6,213 nt of DNA, taken from the NCBI GenBank assembly GCA_021199405.1, contig JAJQID010000028.1:1-6213 (forward strand), given 5' to 3'. The translations under genes were made by a program, and so were the position numbers. Below are positions 1 to 6,159 of the stretch, one piece after another (position 1 is the first letter of the stretch; each line of letters opens with the position of its first letter). Under the pieces are notes generated by a model. That model was given only the letters and a program-made list of their open reading frames with translations. It was not told where the DNA came from and ran no database searches. Source of the stretch: Lachnospiraceae bacterium. Its GTDB lineage: Bacteria; Bacillota; Clostridia; Lachnospirales; Lachnospiraceae.

Positions 1-146
1 GTGTGATCGCGCTGGTAGCTATGGCGCCCATTATTGCGGTTCTTGTGATGGGCGTGATGTATGAGATCCGGTTGAAGCGGGAGACCGGAAGCGTGGTTGT
101 GGTCGTGGATGAGGACGATCTGATCATCGAGATTGAGGAGGACTGA
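1..146 (+). CDS. C-terminal end of a membrane protein, possibly DUF1538 family (partial)
   Basis: Only the last 47 codons are visible, in the frame ending at TGA 144-146; the start lies outside the window. The visible peptide opens with a hydrophobic stretch of about 20 residues (VIALVAMAPIIAVLVMGVMY), which reads as a final transmembrane helix. It ends in a short polar and acidic tail (DEDDLIIEIEED) that is probably cytoplasmic. The gene runs straight into the P-II-like gene, whose ribosome binding site (GAGGAGG, 135-141) lies within its last codons, so the two are very likely co-transcribed and translationally linked. The helix style and the pairing with a two-domain P-II protein recall DUF1538 membrane proteins of Clostridia. 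That family name is inferred from context and from a short tail, so it is tentative; the membrane assignment is firmer. Confidence 0.6.
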   Translation, partial: VIALVAMAPIIAVLVMGVMYEIRLKRETGSVVVVVDEDDLIIEIEED

Positions 147-151
147 CTATC

Positions 152-850
152 ATGGAAGAGATGAAAAAAAGCGCTCCCCTGCGTATGCTGGTAACCATTA
201 CCGATACCTCAAGACAGAAAATAATAGAGAAGGTGCTGGAGGAGGCCGGACTTCCCGTGGCATATCAGCTGCGGGGAATCGGGACAGTTAAATCAGAGAT
301 TTTAAAAATTATGGGGCTCAGCGATAATGTCAGGATTTTGACCTTTGCTGTTGTTCCCCGTTCGGCGGTGTCCGCAGTTTTCGGACGAATGAGTCAGGAG
401 CTGAAATTGAAGGACAGGGGAACGGGCATCGCCTTCACCATTCCGGTGAACGGAACGCAGACATTTCTGGCCAGAAGGTTAAATGAAAGGTTCGGGGAGG
501 AAACCATGGAAAAAGAAAATACACAGACCAGCGGGAAAAAGGAATATGAAAACGCCATGGTTCTGATCATCGCGAATCAGGGCTATAACAGTGAAATTAT
601 GGCCGCGGCCAGGGAGGCGGGAGCTTATGGCGGTACGGTCATGAAATGCAGGCGTCAGGGAACGGAGAAGGCCATGAATTTCCTGGGCATCAGCCTTCAG
701 GAGGAGCAGGAGATGATTACACTGATTGTACCGAAGGAAATCAAGCATGACGTGATGCAGGCCGTGACCGAGAAGTGGGGCATTCGCTCTGAGGCGAAGG
801 CAGTGGTGGTGTCTTTGCCGGTGGATGAGGTGATGGGAATTCAGAAGTAA
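152..850 (+). CDS. Tandem two-domain P-II-like regulatory protein
   Basis: The 232-residue product contains two P-II-like domains joined by a charged linker at about residues 112-133. Domain 1 covers about residues 9-101, with the pattern RGIGTVKSEILKIMGL followed by DRGTGIAFTIPV. Domain 2 covers about 134-231, with GAYGGTV, RRQGTEKAMNFLGI and a closing SLPVDEVMGI. Both show the beta-alpha-beta repeat layout of P-II proteins, which bind ATP/ADP and 2-oxoglutarate as trimers and control transporters and enzymes. Canonical GlnB/GlnK have about 112 residues and one domain, so this is a fused or duplicated form. The classical uridylylated T-loop tyrosine motif and the TGKIGDGKI loop are not recognisable, so ligands may differ. 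The start at 152 sits 10 bases after GAGGAGG (135-141); an in-frame ATG at 161 is less well spaced. The gene begins 5 bases after the membrane protein, which is the obvious candidate partner. A general nitrogen-control role is not shown by the sequence. Confidence 0.85.
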   Translation: MEEMKKSAPLRMLVTITDTSRQKIIEKVLEEAGLPVAYQLRGIGTVKSEILKIMGLSDNVRILTFAVVPRSAVSAVFGRMSQELKLKDRGTGIAFTIPVNGTQTFLARRLNERFGEETMEKENTQTSGKKEYENAMVLIIANQGYNSEIMAAAREAGAYGGTVMKCRRQGTEKAMNFLGISLQEEQEMITLIVPKEIKHDVMQAVTEKWGIRSEAKAVVVSLPVDEVMGIQK

Positions 851-856
851 TCGGTT

Positions 857-1051
857 GTTACTATTCACAGCCGCTTCCCCTTACATGCGCAATCCCGCCC
901 GCTTCGCGTGCTTTCTCGCCCCTTACGGGGCTAAGATTGCTTATGTAGGGGAAGTGACTGATTCTCAGTCAACTTGAAATGTATCATCAGTCTCTTACAA
1001 ACGAGCTTGACGAGCCAGATGATACATTTCAAGTCGGCTGTGAATAGCAAC
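857..1051. repeat. Nested inverted-repeat element forming a perfect four-way junction
   Basis: Seven bases after the P-II stop codon begins a 195-base element that is mostly self-complementary. The outer arms are 857-873 (GTTACTATTCACAGCCG) and 1035-1051 and pair at 16 of 17 positions, with one A-C mismatch at 860/1048. Inside them three hairpins follow with no gap. Arm 1 is 874-893 with 936-954 (one bulge, one mismatch), topped by two mini-hairpins at 897-911 and 918-931. Arm 2 is 955-961 with 965-971 (7 bp, 3-base loop). Arm 3 is 972-988 with 1018-1034 (17 bp, perfect, 29-base loop). The junction pairs 873/1035, 874/954, 955/971 and 972/1034 leave no base unpaired. It could be a structured RNA, a 3' UTR processing or termination element of the P-II transcript, or a small non-autonomous mobile element (MITE-like). 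No clear target-site duplication, T-tract or credible coding sequence was seen. The pairing is read directly; the function is unknown. Confidence 0.85.
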
Positions 1052-1074
1052 TGTTGGTCACAGAATCTTCACAG

Positions 1075-1203
1075 CTTAATTATGATTTTATCACATGTAT
1101 TCCATACAATAATACTATTAATATTATACACTTCTGTTGCTTTAATCATTCGTAAAATGTTGATTATCAGCGGCAGAAAAAGTATGGAGAGGATCATCAG
1201 GCT
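1075..1203 (+). promoter_or_regulatory. AT-rich leader likely holding the lipoprotein gene promoter
   Basis: This spacer is much more AT-rich than its flanks and is the only place a promoter for the lipoprotein gene could sit after the repeat element. Several -10-like hexamers are present (TACAAT 1105-1110, TACTAT 1113-1118, TATTAT 1122-1127), but none has a convincing -35 partner at 16-18 bases. The best, TTATCA at 1088-1093, is 19 bases from TACTAT. A usable ribosome binding site, GGAGAGG (1186-1192), ends the stretch 11 bases before the ATG at 1204. The exact promoter is not resolved. Confidence 0.35.
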
Positions 1204-1767
1204 ATGCTGAAGAAGAAATATGCGGTGATGTTTTTAAGTCTTGCTTTAACTGTGTCGGGACTTGCCGGCTGCGCCGGGAGCAGTACGGACAGAACTGAGG
1301 CGAAAGAGAAAACGGAATCCGTTGTTTTTGAAAGTATGGTATATGGTGAGGTCAGCGCGGTGAGGGATAATACTCTGACGATCAAGCTGGGAACAGTTGA
1401 GGCTTCAGAGGAAAGCCAGGAGGAAACCGGAGAAGCGGGCGAAGCTTCGGAAAGCGCTGAGGAGATGTCGTCCGTAAGCGAGGGAGGTTCCTCGGAGGAA
1501 GCACAGTCAAAGGAACTTCCTGAAGAAGGACGGATGAGAGTCAGCCTGACATTGACGGGCCAGGAGGTGACCATTCAGCTGAAGAATGAAACAGTGATAG
1601 AAAGCTTGAGCTTTGATGAAAGAGACGGAGAAGTGTCGGGAGCGGACAGTGGAGGAATAACCTCAAAGGCGATCGCACTGTCGGATATTTCTGAAGGGGA
1701 TATTGTATCCGTTGCTTTTGACGAGGATGTTTACGCTCAGACCATCACCGTTCTGAGTTCTGATTAA
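1204..1767 (+). CDS. Secreted lipoprotein with acidic Glu/Ser-rich linker, function unknown
   Basis: The 187-residue product starts with a lipoprotein signal peptide: positively charged MLKKKY, a hydrophobic core (about 7-19) and the lipobox L20-A21-G22-C23. It should therefore be lipidated on Cys23 and anchored on the outer face of the membrane. Residues about 46-65 (VYGEVSAVRDNTLTIKLGTV) and 110-183 are beta-rich, with the pattern of small domains in which a 'GEV.AV..NTLTI' strand opens and 'ISEGDIVSVAF' follows later, similar to DUF5666-like extracellular domains. They are split by a low-complexity acidic linker rich in Glu, Ser and Gly at 66-109, which looks like an insertion between strands. 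I recognise no catalytic motif. The start is supported by GGAGAGG 11 bases upstream and by the intact signal peptide. The gene appears monocistronic, between the repeat element and a hairpin terminator. Lipoprotein status is secure; the fold assignment is tentative. Confidence 0.85.
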   Translation: MLKKKYAVMFLSLALTVSGLAGCAGSSTDRTEAKEKTESVVFESMVYGEVSAVRDNTLTIKLGTVEASEESQEETGEAGEASESAEEMSSVSEGGSSEEAQSKELPEEGRMRVSLTLTGQEVTIQLKNETVIESLSFDERDGEVSGADSGGITSKAIALSDISEGDIVSVAFDEDVYAQTITVLSSD

Positions 1768-1794
1768 GAAAAAATTCTATAAGATATTATCATT

Positions 1795-1830
1795 CCCTGT
1801 CCGGCTATCGCGAAAGCGGGCAGGGATTTT
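1795..1830 (+). terminator. Probable intrinsic terminator after the lipoprotein gene
   Basis: The stem CCCTGTCCG (1795-1803) pairs with CGGGCAGGG (1817-1825) over 9 positions including one G-T pair. A short further pairing GCT/AGC is possible inside the loop. It is followed by ATTTTGATT, a short T-rich tract. It lies 27 bases after the lipoprotein stop codon and before the next promoter, as expected for a transcription unit boundary. The T-tract is weak, so termination may be partial. Confidence 0.7.
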
Positions 1831-1880
1831 GATTCTGAAAATTGTGGGCTGCAGACAGACAGTTTTCCTGTGTGTGCCCC

Positions 1881-1909
1881 TTGAATTCTCCTTTTTTTCA
1901 TGCTACTAT
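1881..1909 (+). promoter_or_regulatory. Sigma-A-type promoter with extended -10 for the kinase-like operon
   Basis: TTGAAT (1881-1886) and TACTAT (1904-1909) are separated by exactly 17 bases, and TG at 1901-1902 supplies the extended -10 element. The spacer holds a T7 run and the expected transcription start falls in an A8 run (1911-1918). The leader would be under 25 bases, just enough for the GGAGGG ribosome binding site at 1920-1925. This is the best promoter in the window and probably drives the kinase-like and pyrophosphatase genes, and perhaps recJ. Confidence 0.65.
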
Positions 1910-1933
1910 TAAAAAAAACGGAGGGCATGTCCT

Positions 1934-2575
1934 ATGCAGAAGGCTGTGATTACAATTGCAAGGCAGTATGGCAGCGGCGGCAGCGTTGTGGGGCAGATGC
2001 TGGCGGAGCAGCTTGGAATCGACTATTATGACAAGGAACTGCTGAGCATGGTCAGCGGAGAGAGGGGCATCGACGAGAAGGCACTGTCCAGGGCGGATGA
2101 AAAGATACGCCCCAGTCTTTTATTTGGCCTTGTCAGAAATGTATATGACAGCGAGAAAAGCACGCAGGATCTGGATGAGGCGGTCACCAGTGAGAAGCTT
2201 TTCCATTATCAGGCCAGACTGATTAAGGCGGTAGCGTCAGAGGAAAGCTGCGTGATTATCGGGCGATGCGCCGATTTTGTTTTAAAGGATTATCCCAACG
2301 TTCTGCGTGTCTTTATTCATGCGCCGGAGGATAAGCGTCTGGAGAGGGCCTGGTCCATTCGTTCCGATCTCCATTTGAAGGATGTTTCCAGATATATAGA
2401 GAAGGTGGATAAACGGCGTGGCAGCTATTATAAATATTTTACCGGGCAGACCTGGACGGATGCGCGCAATTACGACCTGTGTATTGACAGCGGCAAACTG
2501 GGATATCAGGGATGTGTGGATACTATAGCGCAGCAGCTGAAGCTTTATTTTGGATGGGAAAAGCAGGAAAAGTAA
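1934..2575 (+). CDS. Cytidylate kinase-like family protein
   Basis: The 213-residue product matches the cytidylate-kinase-like family of Firmicutes (the Pfam PF13189 type). It has an N-terminal nucleotide-binding strand and glycine-rich loop, ITIARQYGSGGSVVGQMLAEQLG (residues 6-28), followed by YYDKELL. The mid-protein motif IIGRCADFVLKDYPN (108-122) and the late segment VDKRRGSYYKYFTGQTWTDARNYDLCIDSGKLG (158-190) are also present. The loop is GSGGSVVG rather than the classical GxxxxGK[ST], as is usual in this family, so the true substrate is uncertain. It is distinct from standard Cmk, and phosphorylation of CMP is not proven by the sequence. The start is well supported by GGAGGG 8 bases upstream and the strong promoter at 1881-1909. 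The stop TAA (2573-2575) is one base before the pyrophosphatase ATG, so the two genes should be translationally coupled. The protein lacks a signal peptide and should be cytoplasmic. Confidence 0.85.
   Translation: MQKAVITIARQYGSGGSVVGQMLAEQLGIDYYDKELLSMVSGERGIDEKALSRADEKIRPSLLFGLVRNVYDSEKSTQDLDEAVTSEKLFHYQARLIKAVASEESCVIIGRCADFVLKDYPNVLRVFIHAPEDKRLERAWSIRSDLHLKDVSRYIEKVDKRRGSYYKYFTGQTWTDARNYDLCIDSGKLGYQGCVDTIAQQLKLYFGWEKQEK
2565..2568 (+). promoter_or_regulatory. Ribosome binding site that fixes the pyrophosphatase start
   Basis: AGGA within the last codons of the kinase-like gene lies 8 bases before ATG 2577. This supports ATG 2577 over the in-frame TTG at 2550, which would overlap the upstream gene by 26 bases and add nine lysine/serine-rich residues not expected before the first strand of the DHH domain. 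Confidence 0.6.
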
Positions 2576-2576
2576 A

Positions 2577-4232
2577 ATGAGTGAAGGAAAACGAATTTAT
2601 GTTGTTGGACATAAGAATCCGGACACGGATTCCATCTGTTCCGCCATTGCATACGCGGAGCTGAAAAACAGAACTGCTCCCGATGGCTGGGTTTATGTGC
2701 CCAAGCGGGCGGGACATATGAATAAGGAGACGGAGTTTGTGCTGAAGGCCTTCCATGCGGAGACGCCGGGCTACATGCTGGGCGTGGGCTGCCAGGCCAG
2801 AGATATGGAGATACATACGCATCCTTATGTGCCGCCGGATATCACAGTTATGGAGCTGTGGGAGATTCTGGCACAGAACAACGCGGTCACCATGCCCTTT
2901 ACAGACACAGAGCAGCATCTGGAGGGATTGCTCACGGTGGGGGATATCGCCCGGTATTTTATGAATCCGGAGGATCAGAGACCCCTCTCCCGGGCAAAGA
3001 CGCTCTACAGCAGTATTGAAAAGACCCTGCAGGGAAAAATTGCGGTAGGAAACGGCACAGACCGCTTTACCGGAGGGAAGGTGCTCATCGGCGCCGGCAA
3101 TGAGGAGCAGATTTCGGCCCGGACAGAGCCCGGGGATCTGGTGGTGCTGGCGGCCCGGGAGGACGCTCAGCTGGCGGCCATGAACGCGGGAGCGGAATGT
3201 CTGGTGATCAGCTGTGACAGTGAGATTTCTCCCAGGGTGGAGGCACAGGCCAGAGAAAAGGGCTGCGTCATCATCACCACCCCCATGGATACCTATTCCA
3301 TCGCCAGACTGATCAATCTGGCCACCCCGGCCCGTTTCCTGATGAGAACGGAAAATCTGATTACCTTTACCACCAGAGATTACCTGACCAAAATCAAGGA
3401 GGTCATGGGAGGTACCCGGCTGAGGGATTTCCCGGTGATCGATTCTCAGGGGCGCTGCAAGGGCACGGTCTCCCGCAGAAACCTGATCAATACGAGAAAG
3501 AAGCAGGTTATTTTAGTGGATCACAATGAGGAATCTCAGGCGGTGGACGATATCAGGGATGCGGAAATTCTGGAGATCATCGATCATCACAGGATTGGCT
3601 CCATTGAGACCCTTTCTCCGATTTATTTTCGCAATCAGCCTGTGGGCTGCACGGCTACCATCATCACTCAGATGTATCACGAAGCCCGCCAGGAGATTAC
3701 GCCTCAGATCGCGGGGCTGTTGCTTTCCGCTATTATTTCGGATACGCTCATGTTCCGCTCGCCCACCTGCACAAAGCTGGATGAAAATATTGCTTATTAT
3801 CTGGCGGATATCGCGAAGGTGGATGTGGAAGCCTATGCCAATGAGATGTTTACCGCCGGCAGCGATGTGGCGGAGAAGTCTGCGGAGGAAATTTTCTACC
3901 AGGATTTCAAGAAGTTTACTGCCGGAGAGGTATCCTTCGGCGTGGCGCAGATCACGGCAATGAACAACGGTGTGCTGGATGTGGTGGGACAGAAGGTTTT
4001 GCCCTATATGGAGGAAAACTGCGGCAAAAACGGTATTTCCATGCTGTTTTTCATGCTCACCAATATCATCGCGGAATCCACCACTCTTCTGTGCGTGGGC
4101 GCGGGAAGCACGGATCTGGTGCACAAGGCGTTTGGCGTACAGATGGAGGGAAGCAGCTGCAGCCTGCCAGGCGTGGTTTCCCGCAAAAAGCAGATGATAC
4201 CGGCATTGATCAACGCGATTCATGAGACCTGA
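2577..4232 (+). CDS. ppaC: Family II Mn-dependent inorganic pyrophosphatase with CBS-DRTGG-CBS insert
   Basis: The 551-residue product (from ATG 2577) hydrolyses pyrophosphate to two phosphates in the cytoplasm, pulling biosynthetic reactions forward. The DHH domain is split. Its first part carries GHKNPDTDS (H12, D16, D18). After an insert of about 230 residues it resumes with LVDHNE (D315), IIDHH (D336-H337-H338) and IISDT (D389). The C-terminal DHHA2 domain carries the substrate-binding SRKKQ (535-539). All expected metal and phosphate ligands are present, so it should be active. The insert reads as CBS (about 73-130), DRTGG (about 141-250) and CBS (about 251-308). In characterised clostridial homologues such an insert binds adenine nucleotides and diadenosine polyphosphates and controls activity. 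Plain PpaC has about 310 residues, so the extra length is the regulatory insert. It is one base downstream of the kinase-like gene and 72 bases upstream of recJ. The symbol ppaC is used in the broad family sense. Confidence 0.93.
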   Translation: MSEGKRIYVVGHKNPDTDSICSAIAYAELKNRTAPDGWVYVPKRAGHMNKETEFVLKAFHAETPGYMLGVGCQARDMEIHTHPYVPPDITVMELWEILAQNNAVTMPFTDTEQHLEGLLTVGDIARYFMNPEDQRPLSRAKTLYSSIEKTLQGKIAVGNGTDRFTGGKVLIGAGNEEQISARTEPGDLVVLAAREDAQLAAMNAGAECLVISCDSEISPRVEAQAREKGCVIITTPMDTYSIARLINLATPARFLMRTENLITFTTRDYLTKIKEVMGGTRLRDFPVIDSQGRCKGTVSRRNLINTRKKQVILVDHNEESQAVDDIRDAEILEIIDHHRIGSIETLSPIYFRNQPVGCTATIITQMYHEARQEITPQIAGLLLSAIISDTLMFRSPTCTKLDENIAYYLADIAKVDVEAYANEMFTAGSDVAEKSAEEIFYQDFKKFTAGEVSFGVAQITAMNNGVLDVVGQKVLPYMEENCGKNGISMLFFMLTNIIAESTTLLCVGAGSTDLVHKAFGVQMEGSSCSLPGVVSRKKQMIPALINAIHET

Positions 4233-4304
4233 CATTGATTAAAGATTTCTGTTCAGCAAATACATATATGATAAGGGAAAACATCAGACAACGGGAAAAG
4301 AAAA

Positions 4305-6062
4305 ATGGAAAAATGGTTTTTAAAAAATAAAAAAGGCGACACGGAGGGACTGGTAAAGGGCTGCGGCATCAGTCCTTCTCTTGCGCAGATCCTGGTCAAC
4401 CGGGGCGTCAGGAATGTGGAGACGGCCCGGCAGTTTCTGGGCGAGGACATGGAGAGTCTTCACGCGCCGGAACTGCTGCTGGACGGTGAGAAGGCTGCGG
4501 ACATTCTGCGTGACAAGGCTGCAGAAAAGAAAAAAATCCGCATTATCGGCGACTATGACTGTGACGGCATCTGTGCCGCTTTTATTTTGAAAAAATGTCT
4601 GACGGAAATGGGAGCTGAGGTGGATGACAGGCTGCCTCACCGTATTCTGGACGGTTACGGACTGAATATCCGCATGATTGAGGAGGCTCTGGAGGATGGG
4701 GTGGATACCATTCTGACCTGCGACAATGGAATCGCGGCTGCGGAAGAGATCCGCTTTGCGAAAGAACAGGGGATGACAGTGATCGTCACAGATCATCATG
4801 AGGTTCCCTTTACGGAGGAAAATGGAGAGAGGCGGGAAATTTTGCCCCCGGCGGACGCAATGGTGGACGTGAAGAGGAAAGAGGATACCTATCCCTTCCA
4901 GGGAATCTGCGGGGCGGTCACGGCCTGGAAGCTGTGCCAGCTTTTGCTGGGAAAGGACGACCCGCTGATCGGGGAGCTTATTGTATATGCGGCTCTGGCC
5001 ACTGTCTGTGATGTGATGGATCTGGTAGATGAAAACCGGATTATTTTAAAGCAGGGTCTGAAAAGAATCAACCGGAAGCCTCCTGTGGGACTGAAAGCTC
5101 TGATGGGTGCTTTTGAACTATATAATAAGAAGATTTCCACTTATCATCTGGGCTTTCTCATTGGCCCCTGTCTGAACGCCACCGGAAGGCTGGAGAGCGC
5201 GCAGATGGCATTGGATCTGCTGGATATGGAGGATGAGCGGCAGGCGTTGGTCTATGCCCATAAGCTGAAGGAATTAAACGAGCAGCGAAAGGAAATGACC
5301 CGGCTTGGCACAGAGCAGGCAATCAGGGAGATTAAGGAGGCATCCCCGTCGGGAAGCCTTGACAGGGTTCTGGTTCAGTATCTGCCGGATTGCCATGAGA
5401 GCGTGGCCGGCATCATTGCCGGGCGGGTGAGGGAAGCCTGTCACAGGCCGACCCTGATTTTTACCAAAGCGAAGGAGGGCGTCAAGGGCAGCGGCCGTTC
5501 CATGGAATGCTATGACATGTTCGCTGAGCTGTCCGCATGCAGGGATCTGTTCACCAGCTTTGGCGGGCATAAGATGGCGGCGGGGATCTCCATGGACTCC
5601 GAGGAAAAGATTGATGAGCTGCGTAGGCGGCTGAATGCGCAGTGCAGGCTGACGGAAGAGGACTTTGCAGAAAAGGTGCTGATCGACCTGGCGCTGCCTC
5701 TGTCCCGCACCAGTCTGGCGCTGGCGAAGGAGCTGGAAAAGCTGGAGCCCTGCGGGGTGGCCAATCCCAGACCGCTTTTCGCGGAGAAAAACCTGGTGCT
5801 GATCAACGGCTCCATCCTGGGGCAGAAGGGGAATGCGGCAAAGTATACCATGAAAAGCCGGGATGGATTGCTTCATCAGGTTATGCTCTTTGGAGATTTG
5901 CAGCCCTTCCATGATTTCCTGGACCGAAAGTTCGGTGCGGGCAGCAGCCGGAGAGTATATACCCATACCTGTGCCTTCCCCATGCATATGGTATATCAGC
6001 TTCAGGTCAACCAGTTTCAGATGCGGGAGAGCCTGCAGATTGTGATGAAATATTATTGCTGA
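4305..6062 (+). CDS. recJ: Single-stranded-DNA-specific 5'-3' exonuclease RecJ
   Basis: The 585-residue product has the full RecJ architecture. The DHH domain carries DYDCDG (83-88), CDNG (D140), TDHHE (D163-H164-H165) and VCDVMDL (D236). The linking region has GPCLNATGRL (287-296). The DHHA1 domain has SVAGIIAGRV (366-375), GSGRS (395-399) and FGGHKMAAG (419-427). The C-terminal OB-fold region (about 455-585) contains EPCGVANPRPLF and ends in SLQIVMKYYC. RecJ degrades single-stranded DNA 5' to 3' in recombination and base-excision or mismatch repair, using Mn or Mg. All catalytic Asp/His residues appear intact. Departures such as GPC for GPR and VCDVMDL for VADVMPL look like lineage variation rather than damage. 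The length is normal and no frameshift is seen. The start at 4305 has only a weak site, GGGA (4293-4296), 8 bases upstream, and an A-rich start region. The gene may be read through from the pyrophosphatase; no clear promoter was found in the 72-base gap. Confidence 0.93.
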   Translation: MEKWFLKNKKGDTEGLVKGCGISPSLAQILVNRGVRNVETARQFLGEDMESLHAPELLLDGEKAADILRDKAAEKKKIRIIGDYDCDGICAAFILKKCLTEMGAEVDDRLPHRILDGYGLNIRMIEEALEDGVDTILTCDNGIAAAEEIRFAKEQGMTVIVTDHHEVPFTEENGERREILPPADAMVDVKRKEDTYPFQGICGAVTAWKLCQLLLGKDDPLIGELIVYAALATVCDVMDLVDENRIILKQGLKRINRKPPVGLKALMGAFELYNKKISTYHLGFLIGPCLNATGRLESAQMALDLLDMEDERQALVYAHKLKELNEQRKEMTRLGTEQAIREIKEASPSGSLDRVLVQYLPDCHESVAGIIAGRVREACHRPTLIFTKAKEGVKGSGRSMECYDMFAELSACRDLFTSFGGHKMAAGISMDSEEKIDELRRRLNAQCRLTEEDFAEKVLIDLALPLSRTSLALAKELEKLEPCGVANPRPLFAEKNLVLINGSILGQKGNAAKYTMKSRDGLLHQVMLFGDLQPFHDFLDRKFGAGSSRRVYTHTCAFPMHMVYQLQVNQFQMRESLQIVMKYYC

Positions 6063-6128
6063 AAATGGAGCTTCAGTTCCTTAGATGACAGCGAAAGAAA
6101 GCTCTCCTGAAAATGATGATAACATGCG

Positions 6129-6153
6129 AAAAGGACTCCGAGGAGTCCTTTTC
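6129..6153 (+). terminator. Probable intrinsic terminator after recJ
   Basis: AAAAGGACTC (6129-6138) pairs perfectly with GAGTCCTTTT (6143-6152) around the loop CGAG. The stem ends in a T4 run, followed by CTGCATTT. It lies 66 bases after the recJ stop codon and would end the kinase-pyrophosphatase-recJ transcript. The A-run on the other side means it could also terminate transcription from the opposite strand. The T-tract is short. Confidence 0.75.
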
Positions 6154-6159
6154 TGCATT

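Noticed and set aside
857..1051. tRNA or tmRNA-like cloverleaf
   Set aside because: The four-helix layout resembles a cloverleaf on paper, but arm lengths, loop sequences and the absence of T-loop and CCA-end features rule out tRNA, and there is no tmRNA tag reading frame.
974..1210. Open reading frame of 78 codons across the repeat element and AT-rich spacer
   Set aside because: It lies inside arm 3 and the AT-rich leader, has no Shine-Dalgarno site, has no protein-like composition, and runs into the lipoprotein start. It is explained by the inverted repeat.
2550..2576. Upstream TTG start for the pyrophosphatase
   Set aside because: It would overlap the kinase-like gene by 26 bases and add a lysine/serine-rich leader. 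ATG 2577 has AGGA at proper spacing and begins right before the conserved first strand.
3513..4235. Long minus-strand open reading frame opposite the pyrophosphatase
   Set aside because: It mirrors a strongly conserved + strand gene, is rich in His/Arg from antisense codons and has no recognisable domain. The same applies to the minus-strand frames opposite recJ, the lipoprotein and the P-II-like gene.
4233..4304. Separate promoter for recJ
   Set aside because: TTGATT at 4235-4240 has no good -10 at 16-18 bases; the nearby TACATA and TATATG are wrongly spaced. Readthrough from upstream is simpler.
6063..6128. Small gene or RNA between recJ and its terminator
   Set aside because: No open frame with a ribosome binding site and only a weak GAGCTT/AAGCTC pairing was seen; it reads as a plain 3' untranslated region.
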